From Ignavibacteria bacterium (GTDB taxonomy: Bacteria; Bacteroidota; Ignavibacteria; SZUA-365), in assembly GCA_016720835.1 (NCBI GenBank), contig JADKJW010000010.1, forward strand, positions 114,881-178,880: a stretch of DNA of 64,000 nt, read 5' to 3'. Positions 25,892-35,600 of the stretch are shown here, in pieces (the stretch's first letter is position 1; each line of letters starts with the position of its first letter). The notes beneath the pieces are model-generated. The model searched no databases, was not told the DNA's origin, and was given only the letters and a program-made list of their open reading frames with translations. The position numbers and the translations under genes are program-made.

Positions 25892-26740
25892 TCACTCCGT
25901 CGCCGGCATGGCGGGCTCGCCGGCAGGCAGCGGCGCGGGCACGATGCGCGGAAGCTCCGTGGCGGGGCGTCCGGCGCCGAGGCCGCCGTTCATGATTTCC
26001 TGCGCGAGATCGATGTAGTTCTGCGTGCCCACCGACATGGCGTCGTAGAGGATCACCGGTTTTCCGAAGCTCGGAGCCTCGCTCAGGCGCACATTGCGGC
26101 TGATGATGGCGCCGAACACCTTCTCGCCGAAATAGCGGCGCACCTCTTCCGCCACCTGCTTCGAAAGGCGGAGGCGGGAATCGTACATCGTGAGCAGCAC
26201 GCCCTCGATGTCGAGCGCCGCGTTGAAATGCTTGCGCACGAGGTTGATGGTGTTGAGCAGCTTGCCGAGACCCTCGAGCGCGTAGTATTCGCACTGCACC
26301 GGGATGAGCACCGAGTCCGCGGCGGTGAGCGAGTTGAGCGTGAGCAGGCCGAGCGACGGGGGGCAGTCGATGATGATGTAATCGTACAGATCGCGGATGG
26401 GATCGAGCGCGTTTTTCAGGAGCTGCTCGCGCTTCTCGATGTCGATGAGCTCGTACTCGGCGCCCACGAGGTTGATGTGCGAGGGGATGACGTGGAGGAA
26501 GGGGAGCTCGGTGGGACGGATGCCGGAGCGCGCCTCTTTCAGGTTGATCAGGATTTCGTAGATCGTGACGGAGAACTGGCTGACGTCAAGTCCCACCCCG
26601 CTCGAGGCGTTGGCCTGCGGATCGATGTCGATCAGCAGCGTGCGCTGCTCCGCGGTGGCGAGGCTCGCCGCGAGATTCACCGACGTGGTCGTCTTTCCGA
26701 CGCCGCCCTTCTGATTTGCTACTGCTATGATTTTCGCCAT
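25892..26740 (-). CDS. parA: chromosome partitioning ATPase ParA (Soj)
   Basis: A 282-residue MinD/ParA ATPase. The deviant Walker A is NQKGGVGKTTTSVNLA (Lys11 and Lys16), followed by LLIDIDPQANASSGVG and YIIIDCPPSLGLLTLNSL. It drives ParB-parS complexes apart along the nucleoid. The C-terminal 25 residues are Pro/Ala-rich and probably disordered. It is the first gene of parAB, a pair usually near the origin; no parS-like palindrome was noticed in the window. Confidence 0.95.
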   Translation of the reverse strand: MAKIIAVANQKGGVGKTTTSVNLAASLATAEQRTLLIDIDPQANASSGVGLDVSQFSVTIYEILINLKEARSGIRPTELPFLHVIPSHINLVGAEYELIDIEKREQLLKNALDPIRDLYDYIIIDCPPSLGLLTLNSLTAADSVLIPVQCEYYALEGLGKLLNTINLVRKHFNAALDIEGVLLTMYDSRLRLSKQVAEEVRRYFGEKVFGAIISRNVRLSEAPSFGKPVILYDAMSVGTQNYIDLAQEIMNGGLGAGRPATELPRIVPAPLPAGEPAMPATE

Positions 26741-26827
26741 GCGTTTCCTTGTTTCCGTGCGGTGCGTCCGGATGGCCGCCCTGCCGGGTTCCGTCCCGTG
26801 TTGCGGGACGCGTGGTCATCGGTGTGT

Positions 26828-27199
26828 TCAGGTGGGATTGTCCTGGGATCCGGTCTCGCGGAGGCTATCGCGCATCCATGCGATGTAGTCTTCCGTAGCG
26901 GCCGCGACGCGCACCGCGAGGATTTCCGGGACGTCGTACGAATGCAGTTCGCGGATACGTCTCTCGAGCGCAGGGAAGAGCCGAAGATCGCTTTTGATCA
27001 GCAGCATGTGCTCCGTCTCGCGCTGCAACGCTCCTTTCCATCTATACAGGGACTGTATTCCGGGAATCACGGTGCAGCATGCCGCGAGGCGCTCTTCAAC
27101 CAGGCTGGCGGCGATCCTCTCGGCCTCCGCCGCCGATGCGGTGCTCGTATGCACGATGCATGGTTGTGCCGATTCCGCGCTCGAGTCTGCTAGCCACAT
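26828..27199 (-). CDS. cutA: divalent-cation tolerance protein CutA
   Basis: About 123 residues from the ATG at 27199. The fold signature is visible in VHTSTASAAEAERIAASLVEERLAACCTVIPGIQSLYRWKG, then EHMLLIKSDLRLFPALERRIRELHSYDVPEILAV. CutA forms a very stable trimer and has been linked to copper tolerance, though its exact role is unclear. The upstream in-frame extension is Pro-rich, repeat-derived and non-coding. It is upstream of parA on the same strand, 87 bases away. Confidence 0.92.
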   Translation of the reverse strand: MWLADSSAESAQPCIVHTSTASAAEAERIAASLVEERLAACCTVIPGIQSLYRWKGALQRETEHMLLIKSDLRLFPALERRIRELHSYDVPEILAVRVAAATEDYIAWMRDSLRETGSQDNPT

Positions 27200-27322
27200 C
27201 CCGTAAATGTACCGTTCCGGGGGGGAAGAAACAATGTGGGAAGAGGGCGGGGGGACTGGGTCGGGGAAAGGGTCGGGGAAAAGGTGAGGTGAGAAGGTGA
27301 AGGTGAAGGGAGAATTGAAATA

Positions 27323-27410
27323 CCGTGTCCCCGCGTCACCGCGTCCCCGTGTCACCGCGTCCCCGCGTCCCCGTGTCCCCGCGTCCCCGTGTCTCCGCGT
27401 CCCCGTGTCG
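27323..27410. repeat. 8-bp tandem repeat array
   Basis: Eleven units of CCGYGTCN in a strict 8-base period, mostly CCGCGTCC and CCGTGTCC. The complement of this unit forms the longer array at 59391. Degenerate GGGTCGGGGAAA and GGTGA copies precede it at 27241-27310. It lies between divergent cutA and the TPR gene, filling part of a 377-base gap. Confidence 0.9.
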
Positions 27411-27576
27411 TCGAGTCAGCGATTCGCGATCAAGGCCATCAACGCGCGTCAGTAATTTGACAGTGGAAAATTGGCGAATGGAGCGAGGAAAGGCCCGAAT
27501 GGATAATTCACTTGCTTTTTCCTACGGCAAGCGATACCTTTTTCCGTATTCACGACTGCCGGAAAGCGCTGTACGC

Positions 27577-28998
27577 ATGAGTTATCTGGATTTTGAAGAT
27601 TTTGACGAGGAACCTCTCGATTCCACGAAGGGGGAGAAGGCCTATTCCGACCTCGAGATGGGCCGTCTGCTCGAAGCCGCTCGCAGCGGCGAGTTGAGCC
27701 TTGAGACGATTGAAGAGCTGGCAGTCTACCATTACGATCACAGCAACTTCGAAAACGCCCTGACGTTTCTTGAAGTGCTCACGGAATTTTCGCCCTTCAG
27801 TTCCGATGTTTGGGAGCGGAAGGGGATGGTGCTGAACAATCTGGGCCGCTATCATCTTGCGCTCGACGCCTTCGAACGCGCGGAGGGTCTCAATCCCTAC
27901 GACGTCGAACTGCTCCTGAACAAGGGCATCACGCTGGACAATCTCGGGCGGTCCGCCGAGGCGATGGGGTGTTTCGAGCAGGTGCTCGCCCTCGAGCCGG
28001 AGAACGAGGAAGCCCGTTTCAGCAAGGGCGTTGTCTACGAGCGCAAGGGGGATTACCAGACCGCGATAGAGATTTTCACGACCTTGATCGCGCGCAATCC
28101 CGAGCACAAGGACGCCTGGTACGAACTCGGGTACTGCTACGATTACACCGAGAAACTGACGGAAGCCCTTGCCTGCTACGACACGTACATCGACAAGTCG
28201 CCGTTCAATGCGAGCGCGTGGTACAATCGCGGCATCGTCCTCAACCGCCTCGGCTGGTACCGGAAGGCCATCGCGAGTTACGACATCGCGCTGGCGATTC
28301 AACCGGACTTCGGTTCCGTGTGGTACAACCGCGGCAACAGCTGCGCGAATCTGAAATGGCTCGACGAGGCGATCGACTGCTATCAGAAGACGCTCGAGCT
28401 GGAGCCGGACGACGAGATGGCCTGGCACAACCTCGGCAATGCCTACGAGGAACTGGGCAGGTACCCCGACGCCATACGCTGTTTCTCGGAAGCCCTCTCG
28501 CTGGAGCCGGATCATTTCGAATCGTTCTACGGCCGCGGCAGCGTCTACGACGCGATGGACGACCTCGAGCACGCGTACGAGGACTACAAGGCCGCGGTGG
28601 CGCTCGCGCCCGAGATGGCCGAGATCTGGTACGCGCTGGCGGATGTCGAGTACAGCATCGGCCGCATCGAGGAATCCCTCGCCAGCTACCGTCGCGTCGT
28701 GGATCTGGATCCCAGCGGCGAAGCCTGGCTGGACTTCGCGGAGACCCTCTACGAGGCGGGACGCACCCTCGAAGCCTTCGAGGCGGTGCAGGAATCCCTG
28801 CTCATCGAGCAGAAGTGGGCAGACGCGTACGCGCTGCTCGCGCGACTGGGCTTTCAGCTGCGTCGGCGTTCGCTCGCCATCGACGCGCTTCGGACGCTGA
28901 TGGCGCGTTTTCCCGCCGTTCGCGCGCAGGTGATGTCCGAGTTTCCGATCATTCACACACATCCCGATTTCGCGCAATATCGCGATGCGGCACGCTGA
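27577..28998 (+). CDS. tetratricopeptide-repeat protein
   Basis: About 473 residues from the ATG at 27577 (MSYLDFEDFDEEPLD). An in-frame ATG at 27499 has a better ribosome site (AGGAAAGG), but the 26 residues it would add use unusually AT-ending codons, so the later start is preferred. About ten TPR units run from residue 70 to 440 (DVWERKGMVLNNLGRYHLALDAF, DAWYELGYCYDYTEKLTEALACY, SAWYNRGIVLNRLGWYRKAIASY). No signal peptide is seen, so it is probably a cytoplasmic scaffold; the partner is unknown. The thioredoxin-like gene follows after 13 bases, so they may be co-transcribed. Confidence 0.9.
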   Translation: MSYLDFEDFDEEPLDSTKGEKAYSDLEMGRLLEAARSGELSLETIEELAVYHYDHSNFENALTFLEVLTEFSPFSSDVWERKGMVLNNLGRYHLALDAFERAEGLNPYDVELLLNKGITLDNLGRSAEAMGCFEQVLALEPENEEARFSKGVVYERKGDYQTAIEIFTTLIARNPEHKDAWYELGYCYDYTEKLTEALACYDTYIDKSPFNASAWYNRGIVLNRLGWYRKAIASYDIALAIQPDFGSVWYNRGNSCANLKWLDEAIDCYQKTLELEPDDEMAWHNLGNAYEELGRYPDAIRCFSEALSLEPDHFESFYGRGSVYDAMDDLEHAYEDYKAAVALAPEMAEIWYALADVEYSIGRIEESLASYRRVVDLDPSGEAWLDFAETLYEAGRTLEAFEAVQESLLIEQKWADAYALLARLGFQLRRRSLAIDALRTLMARFPAVRAQVMSEFPIIHTHPDFAQYRDAAR

Positions 28999-29011
28999 GA
29001 GGGAGACGGGA

Positions 29012-29551
29012 ATGACGGCCCATGCGACGCCGGCGTCGATTCGTTGGGCGGGGCGCATGCTGCTCGCCGCCTGCCTGATCATGGCGGCATCCCAGGCCGT
29101 CGCAGTCGCGCATGCACGCCCGGGCGGCGATGAACTCGCGTGGAAATCCTTCTCCGCGGCGCGGATGGCCGCAAAAGAGAGCAAGCGCAAGGTGCTCGTC
29201 GACGTGTACACCACGTGGTGCGGATGGTGCAAGAAGATGGACCGCGACGTGTACGGAAACGCCGACGTGCGCGCGTATCTCCAGGAGCACTTCGAGGTCT
29301 CGAAGCTCGACGCCGAATCCGCCGACACGCAGACGGTGGACGACGCGGAGCATACCGGCCGCGAGATTGCCACCGCGATGGGAGTCTCCAGCTATCCGAC
29401 GACGGTGTTTTTCAGCGACAGCGGAGAGATGATCACCGTCGTGCCCGGCTACACGAGCGCGGAAAGTTTTCTTCAGGTGCTCGAGTACATCCACGGCGAG
29501 AAATACAAGACCCAGAGCTGGAATGAGTTTCGTTCGTCGAAGGGAAAATGA
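29012..29551 (+). CDS. exported thioredoxin-fold protein
   Basis: About 179 residues; GAGGGAGA precedes the ATG at 29012. A signal sequence or anchor (MLLAACLIMAASQAVAVAHA) is followed by a thioredoxin domain with VYTTWCGWCKKM (Cys70, Cys73) and the cis-proline loop SSYPTTVFF. The WCGWC motif is that of periplasmic thiol reductase-like proteins and not cytoplasmic thioredoxin. It probably handles disulfides of exported proteins. An alternative start at 28985 would overlap the TPR gene by 14 bases. Confidence 0.88.
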   Translation: MTAHATPASIRWAGRMLLAACLIMAASQAVAVAHARPGGDELAWKSFSAARMAAKESKRKVLVDVYTTWCGWCKKMDRDVYGNADVRAYLQEHFEVSKLDAESADTQTVDDAEHTGREIATAMGVSSYPTTVFFSDSGEMITVVPGYTSAESFLQVLEYIHGEKYKTQSWNEFRSSKGK

Positions 29552-30038
29552 GTCCGGCGCTGTCCCGCGCATGACCGCGCCCGTGCTGGCACTGGCCGCC
29601 GCCGCCGTGCTCTGGACGGGCGGAACGCTGGCCGCCCCGCTGTTCGCGGCAACGGGCCATCCTCTCGCCGCCGCCGCCTCGCGCCTCCTCTACGCGCCGC
29701 TCTGCCATCAGGATGCCGCCCGCTCCTTCGCGATTCTGGGTGTTCCGCTGTCCGTCTGTCACCGCTGCGAAGCCGTGTACATCGCGTTCACCGTCACCGT
29801 GCTCGCATCGTTTCTTCCTGCGCGCGCGCGCGCGCTGTCTCTCCCGATGCTGACGCTGCTGCTGCTGCCGATGCTCCTCGATGTCGCCTTCGACATGCTG
29901 GGGCTCCGGACGAACACCGACGTCACGCGCGTCGCGACCGGCGCGCTTGCGGGCATCGGGCTCGCGCTTTTCATCGTTCCGGCCGCTCGCGAACTCGGCA
30001 GCGAGCTCGCGGCGCGCCGCGCCTGTTCCACCGCCTAG
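29523..30038 (+). CDS. DUF2085 family membrane protein
   Basis: Up to 171 residues with three or four membrane segments. DUF2085 markers are LCHQDAARSF, SVCHRCEAVY and the acidic DVAFDMLGLRTNTDVTR near the last helix. The conserved cysteines and histidines suggest metal or redox chemistry, but the family has no known function. The ATG at 29523 overlaps the thioredoxin gene by 29 bases; ATG at 29571 would remove the Arg-rich N-terminus. Coupling to a thioredoxin-like protein is suggestive of a thiol-related role. Confidence 0.82.
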   Translation: MSFVRRRENESGAVPRMTAPVLALAAAAVLWTGGTLAAPLFAATGHPLAAAASRLLYAPLCHQDAARSFAILGVPLSVCHRCEAVYIAFTVTVLASFLPARARALSLPMLTLLLLPMLLDVAFDMLGLRTNTDVTRVATGALAGIGLALFIVPAARELGSELAARRACSTA

Positions 30039-30051
30039 CGAGGACTCCCCC

Positions 30052-30612
30052 ATGAACGACTTCACCGTGTCTCCGGCACCGAACAAACTGATCCCCGTCA
30101 TGATCGGCGCGCTGGCGATGACCGCCACCACGGTCATTCCGGTCCTCAACCTCGTCAATTGCCTCTGCTGCGCCGGCATCATGGGCGGCGCGGTGCTCGG
30201 CGTCTGGTTTTACAAGAAGAATTTTCCGCCCGACCGGCCGTTCACCGTCGGCAACGGCGCCCTCATCGGGACCCTGTCGGGACTGATCGCGGGCGCCCTC
30301 ACGAGCATCATCGAATTTCTGCAGACCGGCTTGCTCGCGGGCGGATCCAGCGAATCGTTCAATCTGCAACTCGATGAGGTCTTCCGGCAGATGGAGAGTC
30401 AGGGGCAGGATCCCGCGGCGATCGAGCAGGCCCGGCAGTTCATCGAGATGCTCTTCGGATCGCCGGCCATGCTGTTCGTCATCATCCTCGTCGGTTCGTT
30501 GCTTGTCTTCGCGGGCTTCGGCGCACTCGGCGGGGTGATCGGCGGAAACATCTTCAAGACGCGCTATCTGCAGGTGCCGCCGCAGGCGCCGCCACAGATC
30601 CCGATGTCCTGA
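30052..30612 (+). CDS. small multi-pass membrane protein, unknown function
   Basis: A 186-residue protein with about four membrane segments, MIGALAMTATTVIPVLNLVNCLCCAGIMGGAVLGVWFY... at the start and LFVIILVGSLLVFAGFGALGGVIGGNIF near the end, joined by a polar loop (residues 100-140). GAGGA precedes the ATG. The C-terminus is Pro/Gln-rich. It continues the run of genes after the DUF2085 gene, 13 bases away. I do not recognise the family. Confidence 0.75.
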   Translation: MNDFTVSPAPNKLIPVMIGALAMTATTVIPVLNLVNCLCCAGIMGGAVLGVWFYKKNFPPDRPFTVGNGALIGTLSGLIAGALTSIIEFLQTGLLAGGSSESFNLQLDEVFRQMESQGQDPAAIEQARQFIEMLFGSPAMLFVIILVGSLLVFAGFGALGGVIGGNIFKTRYLQVPPQAPPQIPMS

Positions 30613-30613
30613 C

Positions 30614-31860
30614 ATGCGCCAACACGTCATGCGCCTCCGGCTGTTCCTCCTCCTTGCGATCGCCACGATCTGCGCCGCTCCGCTCGCCGCGCAGCTCAAG
30701 CCCGTCGCGGGATTCCCGATCGACATCGTCTACCGGCCCGACGCCGGGACGCCGCTGGCCTCGGCGGACAGCCTCGACGTCGTCTACGCCTTCAACTACT
30801 GGGGCACGCGCTACGGGACGCGCCTCGCGCTGCTCGGGAACGTGCTGCGCCCCGACAGCGGCAGCAGCGCCGCGCGCCGATGAAGCGCGGCAACGACGGG
30901 TGGAAGGCGACCATCGACATTCCGGCGAACGCCGCCGTGCTCTCCTATTACTTCACCGACGGCAGGCATCGCGAGGACAACGGGGAGAAGACCTTCGCCG
31001 CCTACGTGTACGGGGCGGACGGCAAGCCCGTGAAGAACGCGCATTTCTACATGACGTCGTTCCTCCTGCTCGCGCGCGCCGATCTCGATACGCGCGTCAA
31101 GGAAGCGGAGATGGAGATCGTGGAATGGCCCGAGAATTTCCGCGCCTACTCGCTGTATTTCACGCTGCTCTTCGAACGCGACAAGGGCCGCGAGAAAAGC
31201 CGCAAGCAGATCTACGAAATCCTCCAGAAGCTCGAAGACAAATACCGCGACAATGACGAGTACCTGAATCTCACCGCCCGCACCCTGTTCTATGTGCTCC
31301 GTGAAACCGAACTCGCCCTGAAGGTGAAGGGGCAGATCGCTCCCACGAAGCTCTGGCCCGAAGTGTTCATGATGTACGATCGCGAGGGAAAGGAGGAGGA
31401 GCGGCGGCGCATCACCCTCGAGCGCGAGCAGCGCCGCACCGCGTTACTGAACGCGCAGGTGCCGGAGGTCTCGTATCTCGACACGGCCATGGTGCGCCGG
31501 TCGCTGCGCAGCGGCAAGGACCAGGCGGCGCTCGTCGTGTTCTGGGCGACGACATCGGAGCAATCGATGGACGCCCTGCGGCGGCTCTCGGCGGCGTGGG
31601 AAAGGCACCGGACGAAGAACGTCTCCCTCATCGCGGTCAATCTCGATCCCGACGAAATGATCGCCCGGCGGAAGATGGCGGAGCTCGCGCTGCCGATCGA
31701 ATATGCGTTCCGGGATGGCGCGATGGTGGCGGACCTCGGCGTGGACGCGATTCCCACGGTGTTCTTCATCGATCCCCAGCGTGTCATTCGCAAGATCGCC
31801 GTCGGGTTCTCGCCGACGGATGAGGCGGACTTCGCGAAGGCGTTGCAGGAACTCCCCTGA
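30614..31860 (+). CDS. exported protein with TPR-like and thioredoxin-like parts, frameshifted
   Basis: The first frame (30614-30883) has a signal peptide (MRLRLFLLLAIATICAAPLAAQ) and the start of a beta domain (SLDVVYAFNYWGTRYGTRLAL). It stops in TGA at 30881. The next frame opens at the overlapping ATG (30880) and completes the same beta domain (KRGNDGWKATIDIP, LSYYFTDGR), then helices and a thioredoxin-like C-terminus (ALVVFWATTSEQSMDALRRL, LGVDAIPTVFFIDPQRV). No CxxC is present. The parts read as one protein of about 415 residues broken by a 1-base loss near 30870-30880 in a GC-rich run. It resembles redoxin-like proteins of Bacteroidota; alternatively it is two coupled genes. Confidence 0.75.
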
Positions 31861-31914
31861 TCCCGCCCCGCGCAGCGCGCGCGACCGGCGATTCCGTTTT
31901 CTTTCATCCTTCGC

Positions 31915-32550
31915 ATGGCCCCGCACACCGTCCTGCATGACATCACCCTGAGGCTCGGTCCCGGGACGCTCGTCTATCCCGGCGACGCCCCGTTTCGCCG
32001 CATGGAGGACTCGTCCGTGCGTGATGGCGACTCGTACACCCTCTCCTCGCTGGCGATGAGCGCGCATGCAGGCACGCATGTGGACGCGCCCTCTCATTTT
32101 TTCGCCGACGGCGCGACGCTCGACGAGATCGATCCGACGCGCTGGGTGTCACGCGCGCTGGTCGTCGACACCGGCGATGCGCCTGCGATCCTTCCGGAAC
32201 ACGTGCCGGTGCATGCCCTGGAGCCGGGCCTGTCCGTGCTCTTCCGCACACGGAATGCCGCGGCGCTCGCGGAAGGCCGCTTCATTGAGGATTTCACCGC
32301 GCTCACGCTCGAGGCCGCGCAGCTTCTCGTCGACGCGGGCATCGGCATCGCGGGCATCGATTACCTTTCCATCGAGAGGCACGACGACGGCTTTCCCGTG
32401 CATGCGCTGCTGCTCGGCCACGGCATCCTCATCGCGGAGAATCTCGATCTGCTCCACGTCGCTCCGGGGTACTACACGCTCGTTCTCGCGCCGCTCCATG
32501 TCGCCGGAGCAGACGGTGCGCCTGCGCGGGCGTTGCTGCTGGAAGAGTAG
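31915..32550 (+). CDS. cyclase / kynurenine formamidase-like metal hydrolase
   Basis: A 211-residue protein. The metal motif SAHAGTHVDAPSHF (residues 49-62) holds His51, His55, Asp57 and His61 of the cyclase (KynB-like) family, and DYLSIERHDDGFPVH is the second conserved block. Members hydrolyse amides or cyclise polyketide-like substrates; which applies here is unclear. It is separated from the preceding gene by 54 bases. Its stop codon is directly followed by GGGAGTGGGGAGGAGGGAG, a degenerate relative of the 7-bp arrays. Confidence 0.88.
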   Translation: MAPHTVLHDITLRLGPGTLVYPGDAPFRRMEDSSVRDGDSYTLSSLAMSAHAGTHVDAPSHFFADGATLDEIDPTRWVSRALVVDTGDAPAILPEHVPVHALEPGLSVLFRTRNAAALAEGRFIEDFTALTLEAAQLLVDAGIGIAGIDYLSIERHDDGFPVHALLLGHGILIAENLDLLHVAPGYYTLVLAPLHVAGADGAPARALLLEE

Positions 32551-32620
32551 GGAGTGGGGAGGAGGGAGCATTACAAATCGCATCTCATTTCTCAACTCGC
32601 ATCATTAGTCTCCGATTCTC

Positions 32621-32628
32621 TATATTTG
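32621..32628 (+). promoter_or_regulatory. possible Bacteroidota-type -7 element
   Basis: TATATTTG fits the TAnnTTTG consensus described for Bacteroidota, 63 bases before the metalloprotease start. No TTTG is seen at the expected distance upstream, so this is weak. A similar CTTTATATTTTGG precedes the gene at 18940. Confidence 0.25.
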
Positions 32629-32690
32629 CTGAGATGGGATGTTTCTGATCGAAGCACCCGCATTTCCCTTCAACCTACGAGGTATGTTCG

Positions 32691-35600
32691 ATGACCGTTG
32701 CACATCGTCTGATGCAGGCATGCTCCCGGACTCTTCCGATGCTTTACGCGTTCGCGGTTCTCGCCGCAATGATGCCAGATACGTCTTTCAGCCAGAGCGG
32801 ACGCACGCTTGCGATTCGCGCCTCGGATGCGCTACAGCCCGTGGTCGCGTCGATGGCGAAGGGTGCAGCGATGCCCGCCTCCTCGGGGATAGCGCTGACC
32901 GCGGTGCCGTCCACCCTCGCGCGGCTTCGCGCCGCCGAGCGCGTGCAGATGCTGGCGTTCCCGCTGTCGTCCGGCACGTCGGCGGATTTCGAACTTGAGC
33001 GGTTCTCGATCTTCAACGAGCATTCGATGATCGTCGCGATGGGCGCTGACGGACCGGTGCGCCGTCCGCTGCCCGACATCACGCTGTATCGCGGCCGCGT
33101 GCGCGGAGAACCGCGTTCGTGGGTGTACCTCGCCGTCGAACGCGACGGGATGAGCGGGACGGTGATATCCTCCGCCGGACACTTCACGGTGGCGCTCGAG
33201 CGCGCCGCTTCCGTGCAGAACGGCGCCGCCCCTGTCGTCCGCGTCATGGAGACGACCGGCGACATGGCGGGGTATCAGTGCGGGGTCACGGACGACGACG
33301 AAATCGCCGCCCTCGCCTCGTCGATGAAGAACGATCCCTCCTTCACCGCCTCCTCCGACACGCTGCTCGCGCAGATCGCGATCGATGCCGACCTCGAGGC
33401 CTACCAGCATTACAAGACCGTCGCGGCGACGGAAAACTACATCACCGCGCGCATGGGCGAGAGCAGCGCGATCTACGAACGCGACCTCGCCATCACGTTG
33501 AAAGTGCCCTTCCTGCGCGTGTGGACGACGAAGGATCCCTTCCCCGGGACATCGGACAGCGAGCTCCTGAATGTGTTCTCGAAGTACTGGAAGGAGAACA
33601 TGGACACGGTGAGCCGCACGCTCGCCGTGATGATCTCCTGCAAGCCGATCTCGGCGGCCGGCGTCTCGCAGGGTCTCGCGTGGCTTGATGTGCTCTGCCG
33701 CACCGACCGCGGCACGGCCTTCGTGAAGTTCTCGATGAACGACAATTTCATCTCCGGGCACGTGGGTGTGCTGGCGCACGAGATCGGCCACAACTTCGGT
33801 TCGCCGCACACGCACAGCTGCCTGTGGAACCCGGCCGTCGACTCCTGCTACACCGCGGAACCGAAATCCGGCCAGGCGCCCTGCTTCACCGCGGGCGAAC
33901 AGCACCTCATCCTCGGCGGCGGCGAACTCATGAGCTACTGCCACATGCGCTACGGCAACGGCGCGAAGCTCAACATCTACCGCGACCGCGTCGGCTCGCA
34001 CGTGCGCTCGCGCGCGGAAGCGGCCGAATGCATCTCCGCCACCAGCATCATCCGCTCGCTGACGCTCACCGCGCCCCTCGGCGGCGGCGCGACCTGCGCC
34101 GGCACCGCGATCGACGTGACGTGGGAGGCCTCGGGAAACAACGACTTCATCATCCACCTCTCGCGCGACGGCGGGGCGACCTACGACACCGTGCTCGTCG
34201 ACGGACTGCCGCGCACCGTGCGCAAATGGACGTGGAACATCCCCGGAAACTTCGCACCGGGCGCGAACTACCGCATCCGCATCAAGGACAAGAAGAACGA
34301 AACGCTCGTCTCCCAGATGCCCGCGGTCTTCGAGATCAAGAAGGGCGTGTTCATCATCGACCAGACCCTCTGGCGCAACGTCTGCGTCGGTGAAGGCGTG
34401 AGCTTCGACGTGACCGCCTCCGGCTCCGGCACCCTCCGCTATCAGTGGAAGCGCAACGGCGTGGATCTCGCCGGACAGAACGGTCCCGGCATCACCCTGC
34501 AGAACATGCAGATGACCGACAACCTCGCCACCTTCACCTGCATGGTGTACGGCGACTGCGGCGCGGTCGAATCCAAACCCGCGCTGCTCAAGGTCTTCAC
34601 GAAACCCGTCATCCTGAAGCAGCCGAACAACGACACCGTCTGCGTGGGCGGCACCGCCACCATCACCATCGAGGCCGACGGACCGTTCCTCACCTACCGC
34701 TGGTTCGAAATGCCGGGCGGCAAGATCTACGACGTGAACAAGCCGGAGTTCATCGTCACCAACGTGACCGCGCAGAAGGCGTACTACTGCGAAGTCACGA
34801 GCCCCTGCGGGAAGTCCACCACGCAGTCCGGCTTCGTCATCGTTCCCCAGCCCTCCGTAGCCTTTGTCACGCCGAAGCCGTTCCAGGAACTCACGGCGAC
34901 GGACACGTTCCATCTGCGCTGGTCGTATTTCTGCCTGACGTCCGTGAAACTCGAATACTCTCTCGACGGCGGTGCGGCATGGACGACGATCGAGAACCGC
35001 GTGACGGCGTCCGATCGCACGTACGCGTGGAAGGTCCCGTCCACCGAGACCAACAACGGGCAGTTCCGCATCACGGATGCGGACGCGCCGTCGCGGACCG
35101 TCATTTCGGCGATCTTCCGCATCAGGCGGCGGCCGCTCCCCGTGTACTCGTCGTCGGACGTGAACTTCGGGCTCGTGCAGGTCGGCACCACGGCGAGCAA
35201 GACGATCACGCTCGAGAACACCGGCCTGTCGGAAATGACCGTGACGCGGGCCGCGATCAGCGGGACGACGGACGTCGTCTTCAAATCGCCGGCCGCGTTC
35301 ACCGTGCAGGTCAACGAACGCTACGATCTCACCTTCGAGTATTCGCCCCTCATCGCGGGACCGCTCTCCGGCGTCTTCGTCCTCGAGCACAACGGCCTGC
35401 CCGCGACGGACACCATGAAGCTCGTCGGCGACGCCTTCCTGATGGTCTCCGCGTCGAATCCGGCCGCCCCGGCGACGCTCGCGCTCCTGCAGAACCATCC
35501 CAATCCGGTGCTGCTCGGCCGCGGGGCGACGACGCAGCTCACCTTTGATCTCCCGCAGGCGGGGCAGGCGCGGCTCGCGGTGTTCAATCTGCTCGGCCAG

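Noticed and set aside
24800..27200. parS site near parAB
   Set aside because: No TGTTNCACGTGAAACA-like palindrome was noticed; the palindromes present belong to the GGGCGCAC repeat family.
27325..27576. N-terminal extension of the TPR protein (SPRHRVPVSPRPRVP...)
   Set aside because: Encoded by the 8-bp repeat and non-coding leader; the protein most likely starts at 27577.
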